Positions 1 to 6,559 of a stretch of DNA of 13,050 nucleotides are shown piece by piece; the stretch's first letter is position 1; each line of letters begins with the position of its first letter. Below the pieces are notes generated by a model. That model worked only from the letters and a program-made list of their open reading frames with translations. It was not told the DNA's origin and did not search any database. The stretch is from assembly GCA_021797265.1 (NCBI GenBank), contig JAJZZZ010000030.1, forward strand, positions 1-13,050. The letters run 5' to 3'. Source of the stretch: Thermoplasmata archaeon (lineage in GTDB: Archaea; Thermoplasmatota; Thermoplasmata; Thermoplasmatales; Thermoplasmataceae). The position numbers and the translations under genes are program-made.

Positions 1-253
1 TGCCATTTGCCTTCTGGGACGTCTTCTCTATGGTCCTCTTAACTATACTTAAAATTCCAACTGCTATTGAGAATATTACAATGGCTGCCAGGGCATCCTT
101 CAGATATCTGTCGTAACCTTTTAGTATTGGGAAAATTGATTCAACGAGGGGTAGAACATAATACTGGAAGGAAATGATCACGATGATGCCGACTACAACT
201 ATCAAAAATGCCTTCGTTCGGCCGTTCCCAGCGTTTTTCTTTTCCCTGGCCAT
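1..253 (-). CDS. N-terminal part of a membrane protein, possibly MscS-type channel (partial)
   Basis: An open frame runs on the minus strand from ATG at 253-251 to the window edge, giving 84 codons with no stop. The product begins with a short basic tail (MAREKKNAGNGRTK). A hydrophobic helix follows at about residues 15-38, then a short polar loop, then a second hydrophobic helix at about 56-71, followed by a basic stretch (VKRTIEKTSQK). This layout fits the N-terminus of a small archaeal mechanosensitive channel of the MscS family, but the diagnostic pore helix and beta domain lie outside the window, so the family is a guess. A TATA-like element at 276-285 is placed for a leaderless start. 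The gene is divergent from the aminotransferase at 457. Confidence 0.6.
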   Translation of the reverse strand, partial: MAREKKNAGNGRTKAFLIVVVGIIVIISFQYYVLPLVESIFPILKGYDRYLKDALAAIVIFSIAVGILSIVKRTIEKTSQKANG

Positions 254-275
254 CTCATCCCTAACTCCCTTATCC

Positions 276-285
276 TTTAAATTTT
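276..285 (-). promoter_or_regulatory. TATA-like element for the minus-strand membrane protein
   Basis: The minus strand reads AAAATTTAAA here. Its centre is about 26-28 bases before the ATG at 253, the archaeal TATA-to-start distance, so the transcript would begin at or next to the start codon. Confidence 0.4.
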
Positions 286-375
286 GTTCTATCTCGCTTT
301 AATTGTACCCATTTCAAATTAACGGCTTGCCAATGCTAATCCATTAATGGGGCCAGATTAACTAACTGATATATT

Positions 376-398
376 GTACGGTACGTAATTCGTAATTC
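376..398 (+). repeat. Short tandem repeats upstream of the aminotransferase promoter (candidate operator)
   Basis: Two tandem copies of GTACG (376-380, 381-385) run into two tandem copies of CGTAATT (384-390, 391-397). The block lies 20-45 bases upstream of the TATA element at 418-430, between two divergent genes. Such a position suits an activator site, but no regulator is identified. Confidence 0.35.
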
Positions 399-417
399 AT
401 GTTCGATTTGATTCAAT

Positions 418-430
418 AAGATATATATTA
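418..430 (+). promoter_or_regulatory. TATA box of the aminotransferase gene
   Basis: The sequence AAGATATATATTA is centred about 32 bases before the ATG at 457, putting transcription start within a few bases of that codon. No Shine-Dalgarno sequence lies between, so the mRNA is probably leaderless or nearly so. Confidence 0.6.
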
Positions 431-456
431 GTGGCCAATATAATATTTCGATAAAT

Positions 457-1815
457 ATGCTGAAAAACCAGAAAACTGATGAAAGAAGGGTTAAAATCAA
501 CGTTACACCGCCAGGACCGGAGGCAAAAAAGATTATTGAAATGGATGAGAAATATCTGGTTACCTCAACAAAGTCTCTGCCTATTGTTGCAAAGCGTGGG
601 TATGGTTCTTTTCTTGAGGATGTTGATGGGAATGTTTACCTTGATTTTTCCACAGGCATCAGTGTGAATAACCTCGGTCATATCCACCCTAAGGTGAAGA
701 AGGCAGTTGAGGAACAGCTCGACAAACTCTGGCATTTTGCTGGAACTGATTTCTATTACGATGAGCAGGTGAAAGCAGCCAGAGCTCTTACCGAAGTGAC
801 ACCCGGTAAATTCTCAAAAAAAGTATTTTTTGCTAACAGCGGAACAGAGGCAAATGAGGCCGCTATTAAGATATCAAAGGCATTCACAAAAAAGCAGCAG
901 TTTATCTCATTTATTGGGGGTTTTCATGGAAGATCACAGGGTTCTCTTTCGCTCACAGCATCAAAGCCAATCCAGAAAAAAGGCTTCTTCCCAACAATGC
1001 CTGGAGTTGAGCATGCGCCCTTCCCTAACCCTTACAGGAATCCATTCGGTATTGACGGATACGAGGAGCCCGAGGAGCTTGAAAACAGAGTTATTGATTT
1101 CATAGACAAATATATGCTAAAGACCTATGTTCCTGCGGAAAACCTTGCAGCGTTCGTCGTTGAGCCCATACAGGGAGAAGGCGGATACATAGTACCTCCG
1201 AAGAACTTCCACAAAAAACTGAAAAAACTTGCTGACGAGAACAATGTTCTGGTGGTCATGGATGAAGTTCAGACTGGTTTTGGAAGAACTGGAAAATTCT
1301 TTGCTTCCGAGCACTTTGGCGTTGAGCCGGAGATAATAAGTGTCGCAAAGGCAATAGCGTCCGGAATTCCAATGGGTGGTGTTATTGTCAATTCACGCCT
1401 TGATTTTTCAGAACCAAGCCTCCACTCAAACACATTTGGGGGAAATGCTTTAGCCAGTGCTGCCTGTGTTGCTACGGTAAATACAATAAGAGAGGAGAAG
1501 CTTCTTGATAACGCCACAAAACAGGGCGAGTATTTCAAGAGAAGACTGAACGAGATCGCAGAAAAGGACGAGTCTGTCGGTGATGTCAGAGGTATGGGTC
1601 TTATGCTTGCCCTTGACTTTGTCAAGGACAGAAAGACCAGAGAACCAAACGCAAAGATGAGAGATAGAGTTGAACTAAAATCCCTTGAAAATGGGCTCAT
1701 TTTGCTCTCCACGGGCCTCAGCGCAATAAGGATAATCCCTCCGCTTAATGTGACCTCTGAGGAAATAGATATGTCCATGGAATGCCTTGAAAAAGCGATC
1801 AGGGCTTCCCACTAA
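457..1815 (+). CDS. Class III PLP-dependent aminotransferase (4-aminobutyrate/ornithine type)
   Basis: This 452-residue protein is a full-length fold-type I, class III aminotransferase. Such enzymes move an amino group, usually a terminal one, from a substrate such as 4-aminobutyrate, ornithine or acetylornithine to 2-oxoglutarate. Visible motifs are the PLP phosphate loop NSGTEANEAA (127-136), the ring-stacking FHGR (156-159), QGEGGY (239-244) with the Glu used by the GABA/ornithine group, MDEVQTGFGRTG (268-279) with PLP-N-binding Asp269, the Schiff-base lysine Lys298 in SVAKAI, and TFGGN (326-330). The segments FFPTMPGVEHAPFPNPYRNP and GIDGYEEPEEL closely resemble the Pyrococcus enzymes annotated as 4-aminobutyrate aminotransferase, some of which are reported as ornithine aminotransferase or amino-acid racemase. 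The exact substrate cannot be read from the sequence. It is a single gene with its own promoter and converges on the Hjc-like gene. Confidence 0.93.
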   Translation: MLKNQKTDERRVKINVTPPGPEAKKIIEMDEKYLVTSTKSLPIVAKRGYGSFLEDVDGNVYLDFSTGISVNNLGHIHPKVKKAVEEQLDKLWHFAGTDFYYDEQVKAARALTEVTPGKFSKKVFFANSGTEANEAAIKISKAFTKKQQFISFIGGFHGRSQGSLSLTASKPIQKKGFFPTMPGVEHAPFPNPYRNPFGIDGYEEPEELENRVIDFIDKYMLKTYVPAENLAAFVVEPIQGEGGYIVPPKNFHKKLKKLADENNVLVVMDEVQTGFGRTGKFFASEHFGVEPEIISVAKAIASGIPMGGVIVNSRLDFSEPSLHSNTFGGNALASAACVATVNTIREEKLLDNATKQGEYFKRRLNEIAEKDESVGDVRGMGLMLALDFVKDRKTREPNAKMRDRVELKSLENGLILLSTGLSAIRIIPPLNVTSEEIDMSMECLEKAIRASH

Positions 1816-2327
1816 ATTTTTTGATTGATATAACTGATAAACCTGACAAGAGGGAATCCCTCAGACCATTTCAACTGAAAATTTCCCTTTTTTGTTATAC
1901 CCACCTTTGGCAACCTCTCGAAAATTATTCTTGCACTTCCATGGGGCTGGGAATCTATGGCAAAAAGCATCCAGGGATCTCCTGCTATACTTTTGAGCCT
2001 GTATGCATAAGTTACAAAGAGACCGGCCCTTCTGCAAAGCTCCTGAAGCCTGATTGCCTGATCCTGCCTCTGCCCTGAAGCTTCTGCGAACGAGAGAGTG
2101 TCACCTATAGATGATTTAACCTCAATGATCAGCGAAAGATCATGCCTCATTGCAACTAGATCAGCTCCAAATGAGCCTGCTGTTCTTGAAACATAAAAAG
2201 GATTCTCGACCATGGATGAAAGCACCATTCTGGAAGTTTCATCCATTTTTTTCGAAAATTTATCTATCACTTTTTTGTTCCCTGAGAGAATTCCTGCAAG
2301 CTCTCTTTCATAGATACTTCCATTCAA
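1812..2327 (-). CDS. hjc: Archaeal Holliday junction resolvase-like nuclease (Hjc family)
   Basis: The product (171 residues) is a PD-(D/E)XK nuclease that fits Hjc, which cuts four-way DNA junctions during recombination and repair. Matching the Pyrococcus Hjc pattern are YERE (6-9; Glu7, Arg8), SRTAGSFGADLVA (47-59; Arg48 and catalytic Asp56), IIEVKSS (67-73; catalytic Glu69 and Lys71) and a late FPLVRFI. Family members are usually about 120-145 residues; the extra length here is mainly some 20 residues (about 16-40) between the first helix and the first strand, plus a longer C-terminal half. The start must be TTG at 2327-2325, because an in-frame TAG lies three codons upstream and the nearby ATG (2323) is out of frame. 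A weak TATA-like stretch near 2351-2358 suits a leaderless start. The 3' end overlaps the aminotransferase by four bases. A different PD-(D/E)XK nuclease is possible. Confidence 0.75.
   Translation of the reverse strand: MNGSIYERELAGILSGNKKVIDKFSKKMDETSRMVLSSMVENPFYVSRTAGSFGADLVAMRHDLSLIIEVKSSIGDTLSFAEASGQRQDQAIRLQELCRRAGLFVTYAYRLKSIAGDPWMLFAIDSQPHGSARIIFERLPKVGITKKGNFQLKWSEGFPLVRFISYINQKI
1817..1822 (+). terminator. Oligo-T terminator after the aminotransferase
   Basis: A run of six T begins two bases after the TAA stop on the plus strand, the usual archaeal intrinsic termination signal. The same bases encode the last Lys codons of the convergent Hjc-like gene. Confidence 0.4.
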
Positions 2328-2407
2328 GCAATCTGGCTAAATGTACTGTGCTTAATTTAGTTACCATTCATCTTTCACAGAATTCTCAATTTTCCCCAGA
2401 TTATCTG

Positions 2408-2420
2408 AAATAATTTAATT
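2408..2420 (+). promoter_or_regulatory. TATA box of the acyl-CoA synthetase/hydrolase unit
   Basis: AAATAATTTAATT is centred about 29 bases before ATG 2443. This placement supports that ATG over the in-frame TTG at 2419, which lies inside the TATA element. Confidence 0.5.
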
Positions 2421-2442
2421 GATTGAATTGCATTTCTATCCC

Positions 2443-4314
2443 ATGCAGAAGTTCGTTTATGTTCCTCCTCAGCCCCAGAACACAAACCTTATGAAATTTG
2501 CAGTTAAGAACGGTATTTCAGATAGAAAAGAGCTGTATGACAGGGCGGATTCAGATCCAAAGTGGTTCTGGCCTGCGGTTATTGCTGATACCGGAATTGA
2601 ATTCTTCAGACCCTATGACACACTTTTTGACTCCAGCATGGGAATCCCATGGACAAGATGGTTTGTTGGGGGTTCAATTAACATTACCTACAACTGCGTT
2701 GAAAAGTGGAAGGCAAGCACGAATATTGCAATCCGATTTATGGATGAATCAGGAGAGATTTCATCCTTAACCTACCAGCAGCTTGATACGATGACTGGAA
2801 AACTTGCAGGTTCGCTTTTGAAGATTGGAATAACATTGGGAGAACGAGTTGGAATATATATGCCATCTGTCCCGGAGGCGGTCATCGCACTTTATGCGAT
2901 AATGAGAGTGGGTGCTGTTGCAGTCCCAATGTTCTCCGGCTACGGAAACGAGGCGTTAAAGACGAGAATAAATGACGCCGGAATCAGGTTCGTATTCACC
3001 ACATCCTTCTATACAAGAAGAGGTAAGAGGGTTAACATGATAGATAACCTAACCGGCATAGAAGGAATAAGGCTCATAGTAAGTGGAAAAGATAAACCAG
3101 AAGGGATGCTTTTATTTGATGATTTACTAAATAATGGCAGTTACACACAGTCAGCACGTACTGACAGTGAGGATCCTGCAATTATGCTCTATACCTCTGG
3201 AACTACAGGAACACCAAAGGGAACAGTACACACACATGGAGGGTCCTTAGTGAACATAGCCAAGGAAGTAAAATACTACATGGATTGCAAAAGTGATGAC
3301 ACCATATACTGGATATCTGACCTTGGATGGATGATGGGGCCATGGTACATCATAGGTGGAAACTGCCTGGGCGCAACAGTGTTTCTTTACAACGGTTCTC
3401 TTGATTACCCCACCTGGGACAGATTTTGGGATGCAATGAAGGCAGGAAATGTTACGCTGCTTGGTCTTTCTCCTACATTTGTTAGATCACTAAAATCAAA
3501 AACTACCGGAAAGCCTCTTGAAACAGTACGTGTGTTTGGATCAACCGGAGAACCATGGGATGAGGAATCATGGCTATGGCTCTTTGAAAACCTTGGCAGT
3601 TCAGAGAAACCCATATGCAATATTTCAGGAGGAACTGATATTATCGGATGCTTTCTGGCATCTACACCAGCACATCCTTTGATGCCAAGATGTCTGTACC
3701 GTGGACTCGGCATGCGTGCCTCCGTATTCAATGAAAACGGGGATGAGGTATTCGATGAACTTGGTTATCTTGTGGCAAAAGGGCACACGCCATCAATGAC
3801 TCGTGGGATATGGAAAAAACCGGAACAGTATATTTCCACCTACTGGATGAGGTTTCCCGGGATCTGGATTCAGGGTGACTGGGCTTTAATGGATAGGGAT
3901 GGCTATTTCTTTTTAAACGGCAGGTCGGATGATGTTCTGAAGATTGCAGGAAAGAGGTTGGGGCCCGGAGAGGTAGAGAATGAGGTGCTCGCTGTTGAAG
4001 GGGTAAATGAGGCAGCTGCAGTTGGCATCACTGATCCTATAAAGGGAGAATCTCTGGCAATTTTTTTCAGCGGAGAGAATTCACAGAAGACTGTGGATGA
4101 AATATTGAATGCCATAGCGAATGGTGTTGGGAAACCTTTTCTTCCCAGATATGTAATATGGGTACCGGAAATACCAAAAACCAGGAATGGAAAGATAGTA
4201 AGAAGAGTTGTCAGGGCAGCATTTATGAACTCTGATACCGGAGACGTTTCAAATCTTGAATCCGTTGATGCACTGGATTACATACGGGAAGTGGGGAAGG
4301 CATATGGGAAGTGA
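2443..4314 (+). CDS. AMP-forming acyl-CoA synthetase (acetoacetyl-CoA synthetase-like pocket)
   Basis: This 623-residue ANL-superfamily ligase should activate a carboxylic acid with ATP and CoA, making acyl-CoA, AMP and PPi. Counting from ATG 2443, it has an acetyl-CoA-synthetase-type N-terminal region (DPKWFWPAV, FVGGSINITYNC), the ATP loop YTSGTTGTPKG (250-260), GSTGEPW (367-373), SGGTDI (395-400), ribose-binding QGDW (477-480), the hinge GRSDDVLKIAG (493-503) and the catalytic Lys584 in PKTRNGK. Where acetyl-CoA synthetase has WWQTE, this protein has SGGTDI, as in acetoacetyl-CoA synthetases. Glycine thus replaces the Trp that limits the pocket to acetate, so a larger or keto acid is likely. 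The start ATG is preferred to TTG 2419 because of the TATA spacing. It probably forms an operon with the hydrolase that follows. The substrate is unproven. Confidence 0.88.
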   Translation: MQKFVYVPPQPQNTNLMKFAVKNGISDRKELYDRADSDPKWFWPAVIADTGIEFFRPYDTLFDSSMGIPWTRWFVGGSINITYNCVEKWKASTNIAIRFMDESGEISSLTYQQLDTMTGKLAGSLLKIGITLGERVGIYMPSVPEAVIALYAIMRVGAVAVPMFSGYGNEALKTRINDAGIRFVFTTSFYTRRGKRVNMIDNLTGIEGIRLIVSGKDKPEGMLLFDDLLNNGSYTQSARTDSEDPAIMLYTSGTTGTPKGTVHTHGGSLVNIAKEVKYYMDCKSDDTIYWISDLGWMMGPWYIIGGNCLGATVFLYNGSLDYPTWDRFWDAMKAGNVTLLGLSPTFVRSLKSKTTGKPLETVRVFGSTGEPWDEESWLWLFENLGSSEKPICNISGGTDIIGCFLASTPAHPLMPRCLYRGLGMRASVFNENGDEVFDELGYLVAKGHTPSMTRGIWKKPEQYISTYWMRFPGIWIQGDWALMDRDGYFFLNGRSDDVLKIAGKRLGPGEVENEVLAVEGVNEAAAVGITDPIKGESLAIFFSGENSQKTVDEILNAIANGVGKPFLPRYVIWVPEIPKTRNGKIVRRVVRAAFMNSDTGDVSNLESVDALDYIREVGKAYGK

Positions 4315-4326
4315 GTGGTTATATTG

Positions 4327-5145
4327 ATGCTGGGAAAAGTAGAGGTTAATATTGTCCGGGACGGGACTTTCAGTCTTGACCCCGGGGCTGCTTTTGGCAT
4401 AGTTCCAAGACCGATATGGTCCAGAGTATGCACCCTTAATGAAGCGGGAAGGGTCAAGCTTGGAGTAAACACTCTAGTTGCCTCTGAAGGGGATTTATCT
4501 GCAATTATTGACGGAGGCCTGGGAAATGTGCATAACGAAAAATTCAGGAAGATATTTGAAATAACCCCTAACCGGGATTACCTCAAGGAAGTTGAACAGT
4601 TCACCAGTTTTGAAGATGTTAGACTGGCAATACACTCACACTTCCACTTTGATCATTCCGGCAGAACTCTTCAGCTTGAGAACGGAAGGCCTATTTTCAG
4701 GAACTCAGCAATTGTAGCACAGAATGATGAATTTAACGGATATTCTCATCCTAATGAGATAACAAGAGGGAACTATCTTCATCAGGGAACCTATGCTAGA
4801 GGCCTCCAGAAGATAAAGCTTGATGGAAGCAGAAGAATAAATGGATGGCTAAGTGTTCTGAGGACTGGTGGGCATACCCCAGGGCATGAGGCAATTATAA
4901 TTGCTGGAGGCAATAGGGAAATAATTTATCCCGGTGACCTGTTTCCAACATCATTCCACCTTAGGCCAAACTATGTTACGGGAATTGACAGCCATCCATT
5001 CCAGACACTTAAGATGAAGAAACTGCTTCTGAAGAGAGCCATTAGAAAGAGGTCCCTTATGATAATGAATCACGATCTGGAACACACATCTGTTTATGTC
5101 TCCGGTGACCCTGAAAAGCCCTCATTTGAAGATGGGGATTTATAA
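4327..5145 (+). CDS. Metallo-beta-lactamase-fold hydrolase, lactonase (YtnP/AiiA)-like
   Basis: The 272-residue product has a complete dinuclear metal site. Counting from ATG 4327, this is HFHFDH (105-110) with His105, His107, Asp109 and His110, then GGHTPGH with His183, PGDLF with Asp204, and NHD with His249. The N-terminal phrase DPGAAFGIVPRPIW followed by NTLVASEGDLSAIIDGGLGN resembles MBL proteins of the AHL-lactonase/YtnP type, which open lactone rings or cut related esters. No signal peptide is seen, so it is cytoplasmic. It starts directly behind the acyl-CoA synthetase: in-frame GTG 4315 abuts that gene's stop, while TTG 4324 and ATG 4327 are other options; ATG was chosen. The shared operon suggests an acyl-ester, lactone or thioester substrate related to the synthetase product. 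The substrate is inferred only from the family and context. Confidence 0.85.
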   Translation: MLGKVEVNIVRDGTFSLDPGAAFGIVPRPIWSRVCTLNEAGRVKLGVNTLVASEGDLSAIIDGGLGNVHNEKFRKIFEITPNRDYLKEVEQFTSFEDVRLAIHSHFHFDHSGRTLQLENGRPIFRNSAIVAQNDEFNGYSHPNEITRGNYLHQGTYARGLQKIKLDGSRRINGWLSVLRTGGHTPGHEAIIIAGGNREIIYPGDLFPTSFHLRPNYVTGIDSHPFQTLKMKKLLLKRAIRKRSLMIMNHDLEHTSVYVSGDPEKPSFEDGDL

Positions 5146-5150
5146 AGGCA

Positions 5151-6128
5151 TTAAATTGTATTGTCCGGATTCTTATTCAGGAGAAGATCCATGGCCAGTT
5201 CCGCAATGTCAGTGGCATACAGCCCAATCCTTGAACACTCTTCTGCACAGCTAAGCGCAACGAAGGATGGTTTCTCGTTGCCAGAACCCTTGACTATATT
5301 CTCCTTCGCCCTATTTACTATGCCTTTGCCGGATATTATTTCATTCAATCTTTCAAATCTAGATGAGTAGAACCCTTCCACCGCACTGTTGTACATATTA
5401 AGTGACAGGCCCAAAAATGAAACAATTTCATCCCTGGCCTTGACTTCATTATCCTGGCTGCTATTCCATATCTTGCATATATTCACTGAGTGATCTGCTA
5501 TCCTTTCCAGAATTCTCGAGAAAATAAGGAAATATATTGTGTCATTTTCTGTCTCTTCACCGCTACTTGCCTCCCTGTAAACATAAAGCTGGTACCTATC
5601 CACTTCGTCATCTCTGTTTATAACATTGTCTAGAAGTGATGTGTCATTGCTGGCAATACCATTTATGGTATCTTCAAGCATAGCCTTTACATTCAGGGCC
5701 ATCCTCCTCACTGCGGTTGGGACAGGGAATGAGTTAAAATCCAATACGTTCTGCAGCACCACTGTCTTTGAGGATTCTTCAAAAATCTCAATTCCCATAA
5801 CAAGCCTGGTGAAATGTTTTATCGTATCTCTTGTCTGCTGGTTAATGTAAGTCTGACTCTTTATTGTAAGAGTGTCGAAATTAGAAATGTAAATAGATGT
5901 TAGAGCCCTCAACAGAATTTCCCGGTCTAAGGCACTTTTCAGAGTGAGGGATTTGACAACCTCCTTTGGTTTCTGGTCACCCTTGCTTATTACCAGAGCA
6001 GTATCGCTTTCCTCGATCTTTATGTTGTCCCCTTTTCCGATTCCTGCCAGTTTTACCCACTTTGAAGGCAGTGATACTATATATGTTGAGCCACCAGTTA
6101 CCTGAATCTTCCTGACATAAGATGCCAC
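5151..6128 (-). CDS. phoU: Phosphate-signalling regulator PhoU with AbrB-like N-terminal domain
   Basis: This 325-residue protein joins a SpoVT/AbrB-like DNA-binding domain (about 5-50; KIQVTGGSTYIVSLPSKWVK and GKGDNIKIEE) to two PhoU helical-bundle repeats. These have the acidic metal-binding pattern in NRDDEVDRYQ (171-180), ERIADHSVNI (208-217) and CSRIGLYATDIAELAMD (298-314). Archaeal PhoU proteins of this design are thought to sense phosphate status and regulate transport or transcription. No Pst transporter, PhoR or PhoB gene is in the window. The start is GTG at 6128-6126. A strong TATA element at 6143-6155 sits at the right distance for a leaderless mRNA beginning on that GTG, and no better ATG exists upstream. 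It converges on the hydrolase with five bases between stops. DUF1059 lies upstream on the same strand but 70 bases away. Confidence 0.9.
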   Translation of the reverse strand: MASYVRKIQVTGGSTYIVSLPSKWVKLAGIGKGDNIKIEESDTALVISKGDQKPKEVVKSLTLKSALDREILLRALTSIYISNFDTLTIKSQTYINQQTRDTIKHFTRLVMGIEIFEESSKTVVLQNVLDFNSFPVPTAVRRMALNVKAMLEDTINGIASNDTSLLDNVINRDDEVDRYQLYVYREASSGEETENDTIYFLIFSRILERIADHSVNICKIWNSSQDNEVKARDEIVSFLGLSLNMYNSAVEGFYSSRFERLNEIISGKGIVNRAKENIVKGSGNEKPSFVALSCAEECSRIGLYATDIAELAMDLLLNKNPDNTI

Positions 6129-6142
6129 ACTATAGAATGATG

Positions 6143-6155
6143 AAAATATATATAG
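6143..6155 (-). promoter_or_regulatory. TATA box of the PhoU gene
   Basis: The minus strand reads CTATATATATTTT, starting about 27 bases before the GTG at 6128. It supports both an independent promoter for PhoU and the use of GTG as a leaderless start codon. Confidence 0.6.
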
Positions 6156-6198
6156 ATTTTTGTAAAAGTAATATCTAATATGGTTTTAAAAATGGATC

Positions 6199-6384
6199 TC
6201 AGAATATTTTCTTCTTTATTGCGCCATTGATCTTCTGCTTGAGATCGTCGCTTACCTCATCTATTGAGTGGGCGTCCTTGGCATGCTGGGCAATCTGAGG
6301 AATCAGATCATCCGGTTTCTTGGCTGAGACATGGTAGTCACAGCTCATTCCAATATCCTTACATTTGAAGTGATAGCTCGCCAT
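6199..6384 (-). CDS. Small DUF1059 family protein
   Basis: This complete 61-residue protein begins MASYHFKCKDIGMSC and matches the layout of DUF1059: a Cys near the start (Cys8), a second after six residues (Cys15), then a helix with HAKDAH (34-39) and a charged C-terminus ending GAIKKKIF. The family is widespread in archaea and bacteria and has no established function. The two Cys and two His residues could bind a metal, but this is inference. It has an ATG start at 6384 and a TGA stop. A 12-base palindrome lies 24-35 bases upstream, where the promoter should be. It is on the same strand as phoU, which has its own promoter downstream. Confidence 0.85.
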   Translation of the reverse strand: MASYHFKCKDIGMSCDYHVSAKKPDDLIPQIAQHAKDAHSIDEVSDDLKQKINGAIKKKIF

Positions 6385-6407
6385 TGTTTATCAGTAAAAA
6401 TATATTG

Positions 6408-6419
6408 TATCTTAAGATA
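6408..6419. promoter_or_regulatory. 12-base palindrome upstream of the DUF1059 gene (candidate operator)
   Basis: TATCTTAAGATA is perfectly self-complementary. It lies 24-35 bases before the DUF1059 ATG, overlapping the place expected for the TATA box, so a protein bound there could block transcription. Another A/T-rich stretch (6393-6406, minus) is closer to the gene than normal for a TATA box. Confidence 0.35.
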
Positions 6420-6522
6420 AATGTTTTGATTGAGGGATCGGGAATGGTAACGAAATAAATTGCCACTAAAGGAAGAAAACAGTTATTCCTAAGTAATTTC
6501 CAGATTAGAAAAGTTATCAGTG

Positions 6523-6534
6523 AAATATTTTTTA
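6523..6534 (+). promoter_or_regulatory. TATA box of the STAND-like gene
   Basis: AAATATTTTTTA is centred about 31 bases before ATG 6560. Transcription would start at roughly 6555-6560, giving a leaderless mRNA. Confidence 0.45.
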
Positions 6535-6559
6535 TGCCATTATGGCTAGCACCTTCTGA

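Noticed and set aside
1269..1778. 169-codon open frame on the minus strand inside the aminotransferase gene
   Set aside because: It lies fully antisense to a well-conserved enzyme, its translation is Ser/Leu-rich with no motif, and no promoter was seen.
6542..6559. Five-codon upstream ORF (ATG GCT AGC ACC TTC TGA) abutting ATG 6560
   Set aside because: The TATA box position puts transcription start near 6555-6560, so the small ORF is probably not in the mRNA.
6385..6559. Search for a tRNA or small RNA between DUF1059 and the STAND-like gene
   Set aside because: No cloverleaf, CCA-like end or stable GC-rich stem is visible; the stretch is explained by two promoters.
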